From Tupaia tana (taxonomy: Eukaryota > Chordata > Mammalia > Scandentia > Tupaiidae), in assembly GCA_026018925.1 (NCBI GenBank), contig JAKSZU010000217.1:124001-188000 (forward strand): DNA of 64,000 nucleotides, written 5' to 3'. Under the pieces are notes generated by a model. The model worked only from the letters and a program-made list of their open reading frames with translations. It made no database searches and had not been told where the DNA came from. Below are positions 36,801-50,093 of the stretch, one piece after another (the stretch's first letter is position 1; each line of letters starts with the position of its first letter). The position numbers and the translations under genes are program-made.

Positions 36801-39800
36801 TACCAAAAAAAAATGAGGAGACAGGAGCACAGAGAGACAGAGACCTCAGAGACACAGAGACAGAGATAGAAGGCCAGAGGGGCTCCCTACCACACTAGCT
36901 TTGCTTGCTGGAGGCTGAATTATGGGTAGAAAATCTTCATTTCTCCTGAGCCCTGAAATATCTAGTTCCCAGTATCCATGTGGAATCTTCTCAGAGAATG
37001 GCTCAACTCTCCTGCCTGGGAGAAAGGAGCAGAAGGGCTTATTAACAAAACAAAAGATGGAGCTGAGAGCCAGAGAGAAATTCTTCTTTAAAAAAACGTA
37101 AAAAGGAAAAATTACCAAAAAAAAAATGAGGAGACAGGAGCAGAGAGAGACAGAGACTTCAGAGACACAGAGACAGAGATAGAAGGCCAGAGGGGCTTCC
37201 TACCACACTAGCTTTGCTTGCTGGAGGCTGAATTATGAGTTGAAAATCTTCATTTCTCCTGAGCCCTGAAATACCTAGTTCCCAGTATCCATGTGGAATA
37301 TTCTCAGAGAATGGCTCAACTCTACGGCCTGGGAGAAAGGAGCAGAAGGGCTTATTAACAAAACAAAAGATGGAGCTGAGAGCCAGAGAGAAATTCTTCT
37401 TTAAAAAAACGTAAAAAGGAAAAATTACCAAAAAAAAATGAGGAGACAGGAGCAGAGAGAGACAGAGACTAAAGAGACGCAGAGACAGAGATAGAAGGCC
37501 AGAGGGGCTTCCTACCACACTAGCTTTGCTTGCTGGATGCTGAATTATGAGTTGAAAATCTTCATTTCTCCTGAGCCCTGAAATATCTAGTTCCCAGTAT
37601 CCATGTGGAATCTTCTCAGAGAATGGCTCAACTCTCCTGCCTGGGAGAAAGGAGCAGAAGGGCTTATTAACAAAACAAAAGATGGAGCTGAGAGCCAGAG
37701 ACAAATTCTACCTTTAAAAAAATTGTATAAAGGAAAAATTACCAAAAAAAATGAGGAGACAGGAGCAGAGAGAGACAGAGACCTCAGAGACACAGAGACA
37801 GGGATAGAAGGCCAGAGGGGCTCCCTACCACACTAGCATTGCTTGCTGGAGGATGAATTCTGAGTAGAAAATCTTCATTTCTCTTGAGCCCTGAAATATC
37901 TATTTCCCAGTATCTATGTGGAATCTTCTCAGAGAATGGCTCAACTCTCCTGCCTGGGAGAAAGGAGCAGAAGGGTTATTAACAAAACTAAAGATGGACC
38001 TGAGAGCCAGAGAGAAATTTAACCTTTAAAAAAATCGTAAAAAGGAATAATTACCAAAAAAAATGAGGAGACAGGAGCAGAGAGAGTCAGAGACCTCAGA
38101 GACACAGAGACAGGGATAGAAGGCCAGAGGGGCTCCCTACCACACTAGCTTTGCTTCCTGGAGGCTGAATTCTGAGTAGAAAATCTTCATTTCTCCTGAG
38201 ACCTGAAATATCTAGTTCCCGGTATCCATGTGGAATCTTCTCAGAGAATGGCTCAACTCTCCTGCCTGGGAGAAAGGAGCAGAAGGGCTTATTAACAAAA
38301 CAAAAGATGGAGCTGAGAGCCAGAGAGAAATTTTACCTTTAAAAAAATCTTAAAAAGGAAAAATTACCAAAAAATAAATGAGGAGACAGGAGCAGAGAGA
38401 GTCAGAGACCTCAGAGACACAGAGACAGAGATAGAAGGCCAGAGGGGCTCCCTACCACACTAGCTTTGCTTGCTGGAGGCTGAATTCTGAGTAGAAAATC
38501 TTCATTTCTCCTGAGACCTGAAATATCTAGTACCCAGTATCCATGTGGAATCTTCTCAGAGAATGGCTCAACTCTCCTGCCTGGGAGAAAGGAGCAGAAG
38601 GGCTTATTAACAAAACAAAAGATGGAGCTGAGAGCCAGAGACAAATTCTACCTTTAAAAAAATTGTATAAAGGAAAAATTACCAAAAAAAATTGAGGAGA
38701 CAGGAGCAGAGAGAGACAGAGACCTCAGAGACACAGAGACAGAGATAGAAGGCCAGAGGGGCTCCCTACCACACTAGCATTGCTTGCTGCAGGATGAATT
38801 CTGAGTAGAAAATCTTCATTTCTCTTGAGCCCTGAAATATCTAGTTCCCAGTATCCATGTGGAATCTTCTCAGAGAATGGCTCAACTCTCCTGCCTGGGA
38901 GAAAGGAGCAGAAGGGTTATTAACAAAACTAAAGATGGAGCTGAGAGCCAGAGAGAAATTCAACCTTTAAAAAAATCGTAAAAAGGAATAATTACCAAAA
39001 AAAAAATGAGGAGACAGGAGCAGAGAGAGTCAGAGACCTCAGAGACACAGAGACAGGGATAGAAGGCCAGAGGGGCTCCCTACCACACTAGCTTTGCTTG
39101 CTGGAGGCTGAATTCTGAGTAGAAAATCTTCATTTCTCCTGAGACCTGAAATATCTAGTTCCCAGTATCCATGTGGAATCTTCTCAGAGAATGGCTCAAC
39201 TCTCCTGCCTGGGAGAAAGGAGCAGAAGGGCTTATTAACAAAACAAAAGATGGAGCTGAGAGCCAGAGAGAAATTCTACCTTTAAAAAAATCGTAAAAAG
39301 GAAAAATTACCAAAAAAAAAAAATAAGGAGACAGGAGCAGAGAGAGACAGAGACCTCAGAGACACAGAGACAGAGATAGAAGGCCAGAGGGGCTCCCGAC
39401 CACAAGACCTTTGTTTGCTGGAACCTGAATTATGAGTAGAAAATCTTCATTTCTCCTGAGCCCTGAAATATCTAGTTCCCAGTATCCATGTGGAATCTTC
39501 TCAGAGAATGGCTCAACTCTCCTGCCTGGGAGAAAGGAGCAGAAGGGCTTATTAACAAAACAAAAGATGGAGCTGAGAGCCAGAAAGAAATTCTTCTTTA
39601 AAAAAACGTAAAAAGGAAAAATTACCAAAAAAAAATGAGGAGACAGGAGCAGAGAGAGACAGAGACTTCAGAGACACAGAGACAGAGATAGAAGGCCAGA
39701 GGGCCTTCCTACCACACTAGCTTTGCTTTCTGGAGGCTGAATTATGAGTTGAAAATCTTCATTTCTCCTGAGCCCTGAAATATCTAGTTCCCAGTATCCA

Positions 39801-42800
39801 TGTGGAATATTCTCAGAGAATGGCTCAACTCTACGGCCTGGGAGAAAGGAGCAGAAGGGCTTATTAACAAAACAAAAGATGGAGCTGAGAGCCAGAGAGA
39901 AATTCTACCTTTAAAAAAATCGTAAAAAGGAAAAATTACCAAAAAAAAAAATGAGGAGACAGGAGCAGAGAGAGACAGAGACCTCAGAGACACAGAGACA
40001 GACATAGAAGGCCAGAGGGGCTCCCGACCACAAGACCTTTGCTTGCTAGAAGCTGAATTATGAGTAGAAAATCTTCATTTCTCCTGAGCCCTGAAATATC
40101 TAGTTCCCAGTATCCATGTGGAATCTTCTCAGAGAATGGCTCAACTCTCCTGCCTGGGAGAAAGGAGCAGAAGGGCTTATTAACAAAACAAAAGATGGAG
40201 CTGAGAGCCAGAGACAAATTCTACCTTTAAAAAAATTGTATAAAGGAAAAATTACCAAAAAAAATGAGGAGACAGGAGCAGAGAGAGACAGAGACCTCAG
40301 AAACACAGAGACAGGGATACAAGGCAAGAGGGGCTCCCTACCACACTAGCATTGCTTGCTGGAGGATGAATTCTGAGTAGAAAATCTTCATTTCTCTTGA
40401 GCCCTGAAATATCTAGTTCCCAGTATCCATGTGGAATCTTCTCAGAGAATGGCTCAACTCTCCTGCCTGGGAGAAAGGAGCAGAAGGGTTATTAACAAAA
40501 CTAAAGATGGAGCTGAGAGCCAGAGAGAAATTCAACCTTTAAAAAAATCGTAAAAAGGAATAATTACCAAAAAAAAATGAGGAGACAGGAGCAGAGAGAG
40601 TCAGAGACCTCAGAGACACAGAGACAGGGATAGAAGGCCAGAGGGGCTCCCTACCACACTAGCTTTGCTTGCTGGAGGCTGAATTCTGAGTAGAAAATCT
40701 TCATTTCTCCTGAGACCTGAAATATCTAGTTCCCAGTATCCATGTGGAATCTTCTCAGAGAATGGCTCAACTCTCCTGCCTGGGAGAAAGGAGCAGAAGG
40801 GCTTATTAACAAAACAAAAGATGGAGCTGAGAGCCAGAGAGTAATTCTACCTTTAAAAAAATCGTAAAAAGTTAAAATTACCAAAAAAAAATGAGGAGAC
40901 AGGAGCACAGAGAGACAGAGACCTCAGAGACACAGAGACAGACATAGAAGGCCAGAGGGGCTCCCGACCACAAGACCTTTGCTTGCTGGAAGCTGAATTA
41001 TGAGTAGAAAATCTTCATTTCTCCTGAGCCCTGAAATATCTAGTTCCCAGTATCCATGTGGAATCTTCTCAGAGAATGGCTCAAGTCTCCTGCCTGGGAG
41101 AAAGGAGCAGAAGGGCTTATTAACAAAACAAAAGATGGAGCTGAGAGCCAGAGACAAATTCTACCTTTAAAAAAAGTGTATAAAGGAAAAATTACCAAAA
41201 AAAATGAGGAGACAGGAGCAGAGAGAGACAGAGACCTCAGAGACACAGAGACAGGGATAGAAGGCCAGAGGGGCTCCCTACCACACTACCATTGCTTGCT
41301 GGAGGATGAATTCTGAGTAGAAAATCTTCATTTCTCTTGAGCCCTGAAATATCTAGTTCCCAGTATCCATGTGGAAACTTCTCAGAGAATGGCTCAACTC
41401 TCCTGCCTGGGAGAAAGGAGCAGAAGGGTTATTAACAAAACTAAAGATGGAGCTGAGAGCCAGAGAGAAATTTAACCTTTAAAAAAATCGTAAAAAGGAA
41501 TAATTACCAAAAAAAAATGAGGAGACAGGAGCAGAGAGAGTCAGAGACCTCAGAGACACAGAGACAGGGATAGAAGGCCAGAGGGGCTCCCTACCACACT
41601 AGCTTTGCTTGCTGGAGGCTGAATTCTGAGTAGAAAATCTTCATTTCTCCTGAGACCTAAAATATCTAGTTCCCAGTATCCATGTGGAATCTTCTCAGAG
41701 AATGGCTCAACTCTCCTGCCTGGGAGAAAGGAGCAGAAGGGCTTATTAACAAAACAAAAGATGGAGCTGAGAGCCAGAGAGTAATTCTACCTTTAAAAAA
41801 ATCGTAAAAAGGAAAAATTACCAAAAAAAAATGAGGAGACAGGAGCACAGAGAGACAGAGACCTCAGAGACACAGAGACAGAGATAGAAGGCCAGAGGGG
41901 CTCACTACCACACTAGCTTTGCTTGCTGGAGGCTGAATTATGGGTAGAAAATCTTCATTTCTCCTGAGCCCTGAAATATCTAGGTCCCAGTATCCATGTG
42001 GAATCTTCTCAGAGAATGGCTCAACTCTCCTGCCTGGGAGAAAGGAGCAGAAGGGCTTATTAACAAAACAAAAGATGGAGCTGAGAGCCAGAGAGAAATT
42101 CTTCTTTAAAAAAACGTAAAAAGGAAAAATTACCAAAAAAAATGAGGAGACAGGAGCAGAGAGAGACAGAGACTTCAGAGACACAGAGACAGAGATAGAA
42201 GGCCAGAGGGGCTTCCTACCACACTAGCTTTGCTTGCTGGAGGCTGAATTATGAGTTGAAAATCTTCATTTCTCCTGAGCCCTGAAATATCTAGTTCCCA
42301 GTATCCATGTGGAATATTCTCAGAGAATGGCTCAACTCTCCTGCCTGGGAGAAAGGAGCAGAAGGGCTTATTAACAAAACAAAAGATGGAGCTGAGAGCC
42401 AGAGAGAAATTCTACCTTTAAAAAAATCGTAAAAAGGAAAAATTACCAAAAAAAAATGAGGAGACAGGAGCAGAGAGAGACAGAGACCTCAGAGACACAG
42501 AGACAGACATAGAAGGCCAGAGGGGCTCCCGACCACAAGACCTTTGCTTGCTGGAAGCTGAATTATGAGTAGAAAATCTTCATTTCTCCTGAGCCCTGAA
42601 ATATCTAGTTCCCAGTATCCATGTGGAATCTTCTCAGAGAATGGCTCAAGTCTCCTGCCTGGGAGAAAGGAGCAGAAGGGCTTATTAACAAAACAAAAGA
42701 TGGAGCTGAGAGCCAGAGACAAATTCTACCTTTAAAAAAAGTGTATAAAGGAAAAATTACCAAAAAAAATGAGGAGACAGGAGCATTGAGAGACAGAGAC

Positions 42801-44211
42801 CTCAGAGACACAGAGACAGGGATAGAAGGCCAGAGGGGCTCCCTACCACACTAGCATTCCTTGCTGGAGGATGAATTCTGAGTAGAAAATCTTCATTTCT
42901 CTTGAGCCCTGAAATATCTAGTTCCCAGTATCCATGTTGAATCTTCTCAGAGAATGGCTCAACTCTCCTGCCTGGGAGAAAGGAGCAGAAGGGTTATTAA
43001 CAAAACTAAAGATGGAGCTGAGAGCCAGAGAGAAATTCTACCTTTAAAAAAATCGTAAAAAGGAAAAATTACCAAAAAAAAATGAGGAGACAGGAGCAGA
43101 GAGAGACAGAGATCTCAGAGACACAGAGACAGAGATAGAAGGCCAGAGGGGCTCCCTACCACACTAGCTTTGCTTGCTGGAGGCTGAATTATGAGTAGAA
43201 AATCTTCATTTCTCCTGAGCCCTGAAATATCTAGTTCCCAGTATCCATGTGGAATCTTCTCAGAGAATGGCTCAACTCTTATGCCTGGGAGAAAGGAGCA
43301 GAAGGGCTTATTAACAAAACAAAAGATGGAGCTGAGAGGCATAGAGAAATTCTACCTTTAAAAAAATCGTAAAAAGGAAAAATTACCAAAATAAAAAAAT
43401 GAGGAGACAGGAGCAGAGAGAGACAGAGACCTCAGAGACACAGAGAGAGATAGAAGGCCAGAGGGGCTCCCTACCACACTAGCTTTGCTTGCTGGAGGCT
43501 GAATTATGAGTAGAAAATCTTCATTTCTCCTGAGCCCTGAAATATCTAGTTCCCAGTATCCATGTGGAATCTTCTCAGAGAATGGCTCAACTCTCCTGCC
43601 TGGGAGAAAGGAGCACAAGGGCTTATTAACAAAACAAAAGATGGAGCTGAGAGCCAGAGACAAATTCTACCTTTAAAAAAATCGTAAAAAGGAAAAATTA
43701 CCAAAAAATAAAATGAGGAGACAGGAGTAGAGAGAGACAGAGACCTCAGAGACACAGAGACAGAGATAGAAGGCCAGAGGGGCTCCCTACCACACTAGCT
43801 TTGCTTGCTGGAGGATGAATTCTGAGTAGAGAATCTTCATTTCTCTTGAGCCCTGAAATATCTAGTTCCCAGTATCCATGTGGAATCTTCTCAGAGAATG
43901 GCTCAAATCTCCTGCCTGGGAGAAAGGAGCAGAAGGACTTATTAACAAAACAAAGATGGAGCTGAGAGCCAGAGAGAAATTCTACCTTTAAAAAAATTGT
44001 AAAAAGGAAAAATTACCAAAAAAAATGAGGAGACAGGAGCAGAGAGAGACAGAGACCTCAGAGACACAGAGACAGAGATAGAAGGCCAGAGGGGCTCCCT
44101 ACCACACTAGCTTTGCTTGCTGGAGGCTGAATTATGAGTAGAAAATCTTCATTTCTCCTCAGCCCTGAAATATCTAGTTCCCAGTATCCATGTGGAATCT
44201 TCTCAGAGAAT
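33862..44211 (+). repeat. 33-unit tandem duplication, copy B (~10.35 kb)
   Basis: Direct repeat of copy A with the same unit order and private markers, for example actaaagagacgc near 37468, tagtaccc near 38530, gctagaagc near 40045 and gcattgagag near 42784 (copy A 32433). The differences I noticed are almost all changes in homopolymer length. To the right, the last unit continues as A1 of A8 copy 6. Confidence 0.9.
43186..44128 (+). repeat. Three-unit block B remnant (B5-B7) at end of copy B
   Basis: Counterpart of 32836-33778 at an offset of exactly 10350 bp, with the same private changes, including cttatgcc, gagcacaagg, gtagagaatc and aaggactt. It leads directly into an A1-type unit at 44129, which shows what the original right flank of the duplicated segment looked like. 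Confidence 0.85.
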
Positions 44212-46642
44212 GGCTCAACTCTCCTGCCTGGGAGAAAGGAGCAGAAGGGCTTATTAACAAAACAAAAGATGGAGCTGAGAGCCAGAGACAAATTCTACCT
44301 TTAAAAAAATCGTAAAAATGAAAAATTACCAAAAAATAAAATGAGGAGACAGGAGCAGAGAGAGACAGAGACCTCAGAGACACAGAGACAGAGATAGAAG
44401 GCCAGAGGGGCTCCCGACCACAAGACCTTTGCTTGCTGGAAGCTGAATTATGAGTAGAAAATCTTCATTTCTCCTGAGCCCTGAAATATCTATTTCCCAG
44501 TATCCATGTGGAATCTTCTCAGAGAATGGCTCAACTCTCCAGCCTGGGAGAAAGGAGCAGAAGGGCTTATTAACAAAACAAAAGATGGAGCTGAGAGCCA
44601 GAGAGAAATTCTTCTTTAAAAAAACGTAAAAAGGAAAAATTAACAAAAAAAAATGAGGAGACAGGAGCAGGGAGAGACAGAGACTTCAGAGACACAGAGA
44701 CAGAGATAGAAGGCCTGAGGGGCTTCCTACCACACTAGCTTTGCTTGCTGGAGGCTGAATTATGAGTAGAAAATCTTCATTTCTCCTGAGCCCTGAAATA
44801 TCTTGTTCCCAGTATCCATGTGGAATATTCTCAGAGAATGGCTCAACTCTACGGCCTGGGAGAAAGGAGCAGAAGGGCTTATTAACAAAACAAAAGATGG
44901 AGCTCAGAGCCAGAGAGAAATTCTACCTTTATAAAAATCGTAAGAAGGAAAAATTACCAGAAAAATAAGGAGGAGACAGGAGCAGAGAGAGACAGAGACC
45001 TCAGAGACACAGAGACAGAGATATTAGGCCAGAGGGGCTCCCTACCACACTAGCTTTGCTTGCTGGAGGCTGAATTATGAGTAGAAAATCTTCATTTCTC
45101 CTCAGCCCTGAAATATCTAGTTCCCAGTATCCATGTGGAATCTTCTCAGAGAATGGCTCAACTCTCCTGCCTGGGAGAAAGGAGCAGAAGGGCTTATTAA
45201 CAAAACAAAAGATGGAGCTGAGAGCCAGAGAGAAATTCTACCTTTAAAAAAATCGTAAAAAGGAAAAATTACCAAAAAAAAAAAAATGAGGAGACAGGAG
45301 CAGAGAGAGACAGAGACCTCAGAGACACAGAGACAGAGATAGAAGGCCAGAGGGGCTCCCGACCTCAAGACCTTTGCTTGCTGGAAGCTGAATTATGAGT
45401 AGAAAATCTTCATTTCTCCTGAGCCCTGAAATATCTAGTTCCCAGTATCCATGTGGAATCTTCTCAGAGAATGGCTCAACTCTCCTGCCTGGGAGAAAGG
45501 AGCAGAAGGGCTTATTAACAAAACAAAAGATGGAGCTGAGAGCCAGAAAGAAATTCTTCTTTAAAAAAACGTAAAAAGGAAAAATTACCAAAAAAAAATG
45601 AGGAGACAGGAGCAGAGAGAGACAGAGACTTCAGAGACACAGAGACAGAGATAGAAGGCCAGAGGGGCTTCCTACCACACTAGCTTTGCTTTCTGGAGGC
45701 TGAATTATGAGTTGAAAATCTTCATTTCTCCTGAGCCCTGAAATATCTAGTTCCCAGTATCCATGTGGAATATTCTCAGAGAATGGCTCAACTCTACGGC
45801 CTGGGAGAAAGGAGCAGAAGGGCTTATTAACAAAACAAAAGATGGAGCTGAGAGCCAGAGAGAAATTCTACCTTTAAAAAAATCGTAAAAAGGAAAAATT
45901 ACCAAAAAAAAAATGAGGAGACAGGAGCAGAGAGAGACAGAGACCTCAGAGACACAGAGACAGACATAGAAGGCCAGAGGGGCTCCCGACCACAAGACCT
46001 TTGCTTGCTAGAAGCTGAATTATGAGTAGAAAATCTTCATTTCTCCTGAGCCCTGAAATATCTAGTTCCCAGTATCCATGTGGAATCTTCTCAGAGAATG
46101 GCTCAACTCTCCTGCCTGGGAGAAAGGAGCAGAAGGGCTTATTAACAAAACAAAAGATGGAGCTGAGAGCCAGAGACAAATTCTACCTTTAAAAAAATTG
46201 TATAAATGAAAAATTACAAAAAAAAATGAGGAGACAGGAGCAGAGAGAGACAGAGACCTCAGAAACACAGAGACAGGGATACAAGGCAAGAGGGGCTCCC
46301 TACCACACTAGCATTGCTTGCTGGAGGATGAATTCTGAGTAGAAAATCTTCATTTCTCTTGAGCCCTGAAATATCTAGTTCCCAGTATCCATGTGGAATC
46401 TTCTCAGAGAATGGCTCAACTCTCCTGCCTGGGAGAAAGGAGCAGAAGGGTTATTAACAAAACTAAAGATGGAGCTGAGAGCCAGAGAGAAATTCAACCT
46501 TTAAAAAAATCGTAAAAAGGAATAATTACCAAAAAAAAATGAGGAGACAGGAGCAGAGAGAGTCAGAGACCTCAGAGACACAGAGACAGGGATAGAAGGC
46601 CAGAGGGGCTCCCTACCACACTAGCTTTGCTTGCTGGAGGCT
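44129..46642 (+). repeat. Higher-order block A8, copy 6
   Basis: Complete A1-A8 order. A2 has ccagcctggg near 44539. A3 has ttgttccc near 44803, atcgtaagaagg, and ccagaaaaataagg in place of the poly(A) run. A7 has gctagaagc, agaaacacag and acaaggcaag, shared with 29.7-30.0 kb and 40.0-40.3 kb. A8 has aaattcaacc. It therefore mixes markers of A8 copies 1-3 with markers of the 33-unit segment. Confidence 0.87.
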
Positions 46643-49600
46643 GAATTCTGAGTAGAAAATCTTCATTTCTCCTGAGACCTGAAATATCTAGTTCCCAGTA
46701 TCCATGTGGAATCTTCTCAGAGAATGGCTCAACTCTCCTGCCTGGGAGAAAGGAGCAGAAGGGCTTATTAACAAAACAAAAGATGGAGCTGAGAGCCAGA
46801 GAGTAATTCTACCTTTAAAAAAATCGTAAAAAGTTAAAATTACCAAAAAAAAATGAGGAGACAGGAGCACAGAGAGACAGAGACCTCAGAGACACAGAGA
46901 CAGAGATAGAAGGCCAGAGGGGCTCCCTACCACACTAGCTTTGCTTGCTGGAGCCTGAATTATGGGTAGAAAATCTTCATTTCTCCTGAGCCCTGAAATA
47001 TCTAGTTCCCAGTATCCATGTGGAATCTTCTCAGAGAATGGCTCAACTCTCCTGCCTGGGAGAAAGGAGCAGAAGGGCTTATTAACAAAACAAAAGATGG
47101 AGCTGAGAGCCAGAGAGAAATTCTTCTTTAAAAAAACGTAAAAAGGAAAAATTACCAAAAAAAAAATGAGGAGACAGGAGCAGAGAGTGACAGAGACTTC
47201 AGAGACACAGAGACAGAGATAGAAGGCCAGAGGGGCTTCCTACCACACTAGCTTTGCTTGCTGGAGGCTGAATTATGAGTTGAAAATCTACATTTCTCCT
47301 GAGCCCTGAAATATCTAGTTCCCAGTATCCATGTGGAATATTCTCAGAGAATGGCTCAACTCTACGGCCTGGGAGAAAGGAGCAGAAGGGCTTATTAACA
47401 AAACAAAAGATGGAGCTGAGAGCCAGAGAGAAATTCTACCTTTAAAAAAATCGTAAAAAGGAAAAATTACCAAAAAAAAATGAGGAGACAGGAGCAGAGA
47501 GAGACAGAGACCTCAGAGACACAGAGACAGACATAGAAGGCCAGAGGGGCTCCCGACCACAAGACCTTTGCTTGCTGGAAGCTGAATTATGAGTAGAAAA
47601 TCTTCATTTCTCCTGAGCCCTGAAATATCTAGTTCCCAGTATCCATGTGGAATCTTCTCAGAGAATGGCTCAAGTCTCCTGCCTGGGAGAAAGGAGCAGA
47701 AGGGCTTATTAACAAAACAAAAGATGGAGCTGAGAGCCAGAGACAAATTCTACCTTTAAAAAAAGTGTATAAAGGAAAAATTACCAAAACAATTGAGGAG
47801 ACAGGAGCAGAGAGAGACAGAGACCTCAGAGACACAGAGACAGGGATAGAAGGCCAGAGGGGCTCCCTACCACACTAGCATTGCTTGCTGGAGGATGAAT
47901 TCTGAGTAGAAAATCTTCATTTCTCTTGAGCCCTGAAATATCTAGTTCCCAGTATCCATGTTGAATCTTCTCAGAGAATGGCTCAACTCTCCTGCCTGGG
48001 AGAAAGGAGCAGAAGGGTTATTAACAAAACTAAAGATGGAGCTGAGAGCCAGAGAGTAATTTTACCTTTAAAAAAATCGTAAAAAGGAATAATTACCAAA
48101 AAAAAAATGAGGAGACAGGAGCAGAGAGAGTCAGAGACCTCAGAGACACAGAGACAGAGATAGAAGGCCAGAGGGGCTCCCTACCACACTAGCTTTGCTT
48201 GCTGGAGGCTGAATTCTGAGTAGAAAATCTTCATTTCTCCTGAGACCTGAAATATCTAGTTCCCAGTATCCATGTGGAATCTTCTCAGAGAATGGCTCAA
48301 CTCTCCTGCCTGGGAGAAAGGAGCAGAAGGGCTTATTAACAAAACAAAAGATGGAGCTGAGAGCCAGAGAGAAATTCTACCTTTAAAAAAATCTTAAAAA
48401 GGAAAAATTACCAAAAAATAAATGAGGAGACAGGAGCAGAGAGAGACAGAGACCTCAGAGACACAGAGACAGAGATAGAAGGCCAGAGGGGCTCCCTACC
48501 ACACTAGCTTTGCTTGCTGGAGGCTGAATTATGAGTAGAAAATCTTCATTTCTCCTCAGCCCTGAAATATCTAGTTCCCAGTATCCATGTGGAATCTTCT
48601 CAGAGAATGGCTCAACTCTCCTGCCTGGGAGAAAGGAGCAGAAGGGCTTATTAACAAAACAAAAGATGGAGCTGAGAGCCAGAGAGAAATTCTACCTTTA
48701 AAAAAATCGTAAAAAGGAAAAATTACCAAAAAAAAAAAAATGAGGAGACAGGAGCAGAGAGAGACAGAGACCTCAGAGACACAGAGACAGAGATAGAAGG
48801 CCAGAGGGGCTCCCGACCACAAGACCTTTGCTTGCTGGAAGCTGAATTATGAGTAGAAAATCTTCATTTCTCCTGAGCCCTGAAATATATAGTTCCCAGT
48901 ATCCATGTGGAATCTTCTCAGAGAATGGCTCAACTCTCCTGCCTGGGAGAAAGGAGCAGAAGGGCTTATTAACAAAACAAAAGATGGAGCTGAGAGCCAG
49001 AGAGAAATTCTTCTTTAAAAAAACATAAAAAGGAAAAATTACCAAAAAAAAATGAGGAGACAGGAGCAGAGAGAGACAGAGACTTCAGAGACACAGAGAC
49101 AGAGATAGAAGGCCAGAGGGGCTTCCTACCACACTAGCTTTGCTTGCTGGAGGCTGAATTATGAGTTGAAAATCTTCATTTCTCCTGAGCCCTGAAATAT
49201 CTAGTTCCCAGTATCCATGTGGAATATTCTCAGAGAATGGCTCAACTCTACGGCCTGGGAGAAAGGAGCAGAAGGGCTTATTAACAAAACAAAAGATGGA
49301 GCTGAGAGCCAGAGAGAAATTCTTCTTTAAAAAAACGTAAAAAGGAAAAATTACCAAAAAAAAATGAGGAGACAGGAGCAGAGAGAGACAGAGACTTCAG
49401 AGACACAGAGACAGAGATAGAAGGCCAGAGGGGCTTCCTACCACACTAGCTTTGCTTGCTGGAAGCTGAATTATGAGTTGAAAATCTACATTTCTCCTGA
49501 GCCCTGAAATATCTAGTTCCCAGTATCCATGTGGAATATTCTCAGAGAATGGCTCAACTCTACGGCCTGGGAGAAAGGAGCAGAAGGGCTTATTAACAAA

Positions 49601-50093
49601 ACAAAAGATGGAGCTGAGAGCCAGAGAGAAATTCTACCTTTAAAAAAATCGTAAAAAGGAAAAATTACCAAAAAAAAATGAGGAGACAGGAGCAGAGAGA
49701 GACAGAGACCTCAGAGACACAGAGACAGACATAGAAGGCCAGAGGGGCTCCCGACCACAAGACCTTTGCTTGCTGGAAGCTGAATTATGAGTAGAAAATC
49801 TTCATTTCTCCTGAGCCCTGAAATATCTAGTTCCCAGTATCCATGTGGAATCTTCTCAGAGAATGGCTCAAGTCTCCTGCCTGGGAGAAAGGAGCAGAAG
49901 GGCTTATTAACAAAACTAAAGATGGAGCTGAGAGCCAGAGACAAATTCTACCTTTAAAAAAAGTGTATAAAGGAAAAATTACCAAAAAAAATGAGGAGAC
50001 AGGAGCAGAGAGAGACAGAGACCTCAGAGACACAGAGACAGGATAGAAGGCCAGAGGGGCTCCCTACCACACTAGCATTGCTTGCTGGAGGAT
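46643..50093 (+). repeat. Eleven units of the T1-T5 series
   Basis: Order: T4, T5, T1, T2, T3, T4-like with atcttaaaaagg, an A4-like unit, an A5-like unit, a T1/T5 hybrid (ctacggcc then attcttcttt), T1 and T2. Two T1 units near 47288 and 49487 share aaatctacatttc, and the T2 units share caagtctcc and agtgtataaagg. This resembles the start of the 33-unit segment, but not as a simple copy. Confidence 0.75.

Noticed and set aside
37159..37704. Minus-strand open frame of 181 codons, repeated at 59772-60317
   Set aside because: It runs across about 1.7 satellite units with no recognised domain, and its pieces recur in every unit in shifting frames, since 314 is not a multiple of 3. Its length depends on hybrid units and on single-base changes. 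All other open frames here, on both strands, are of the same kind.
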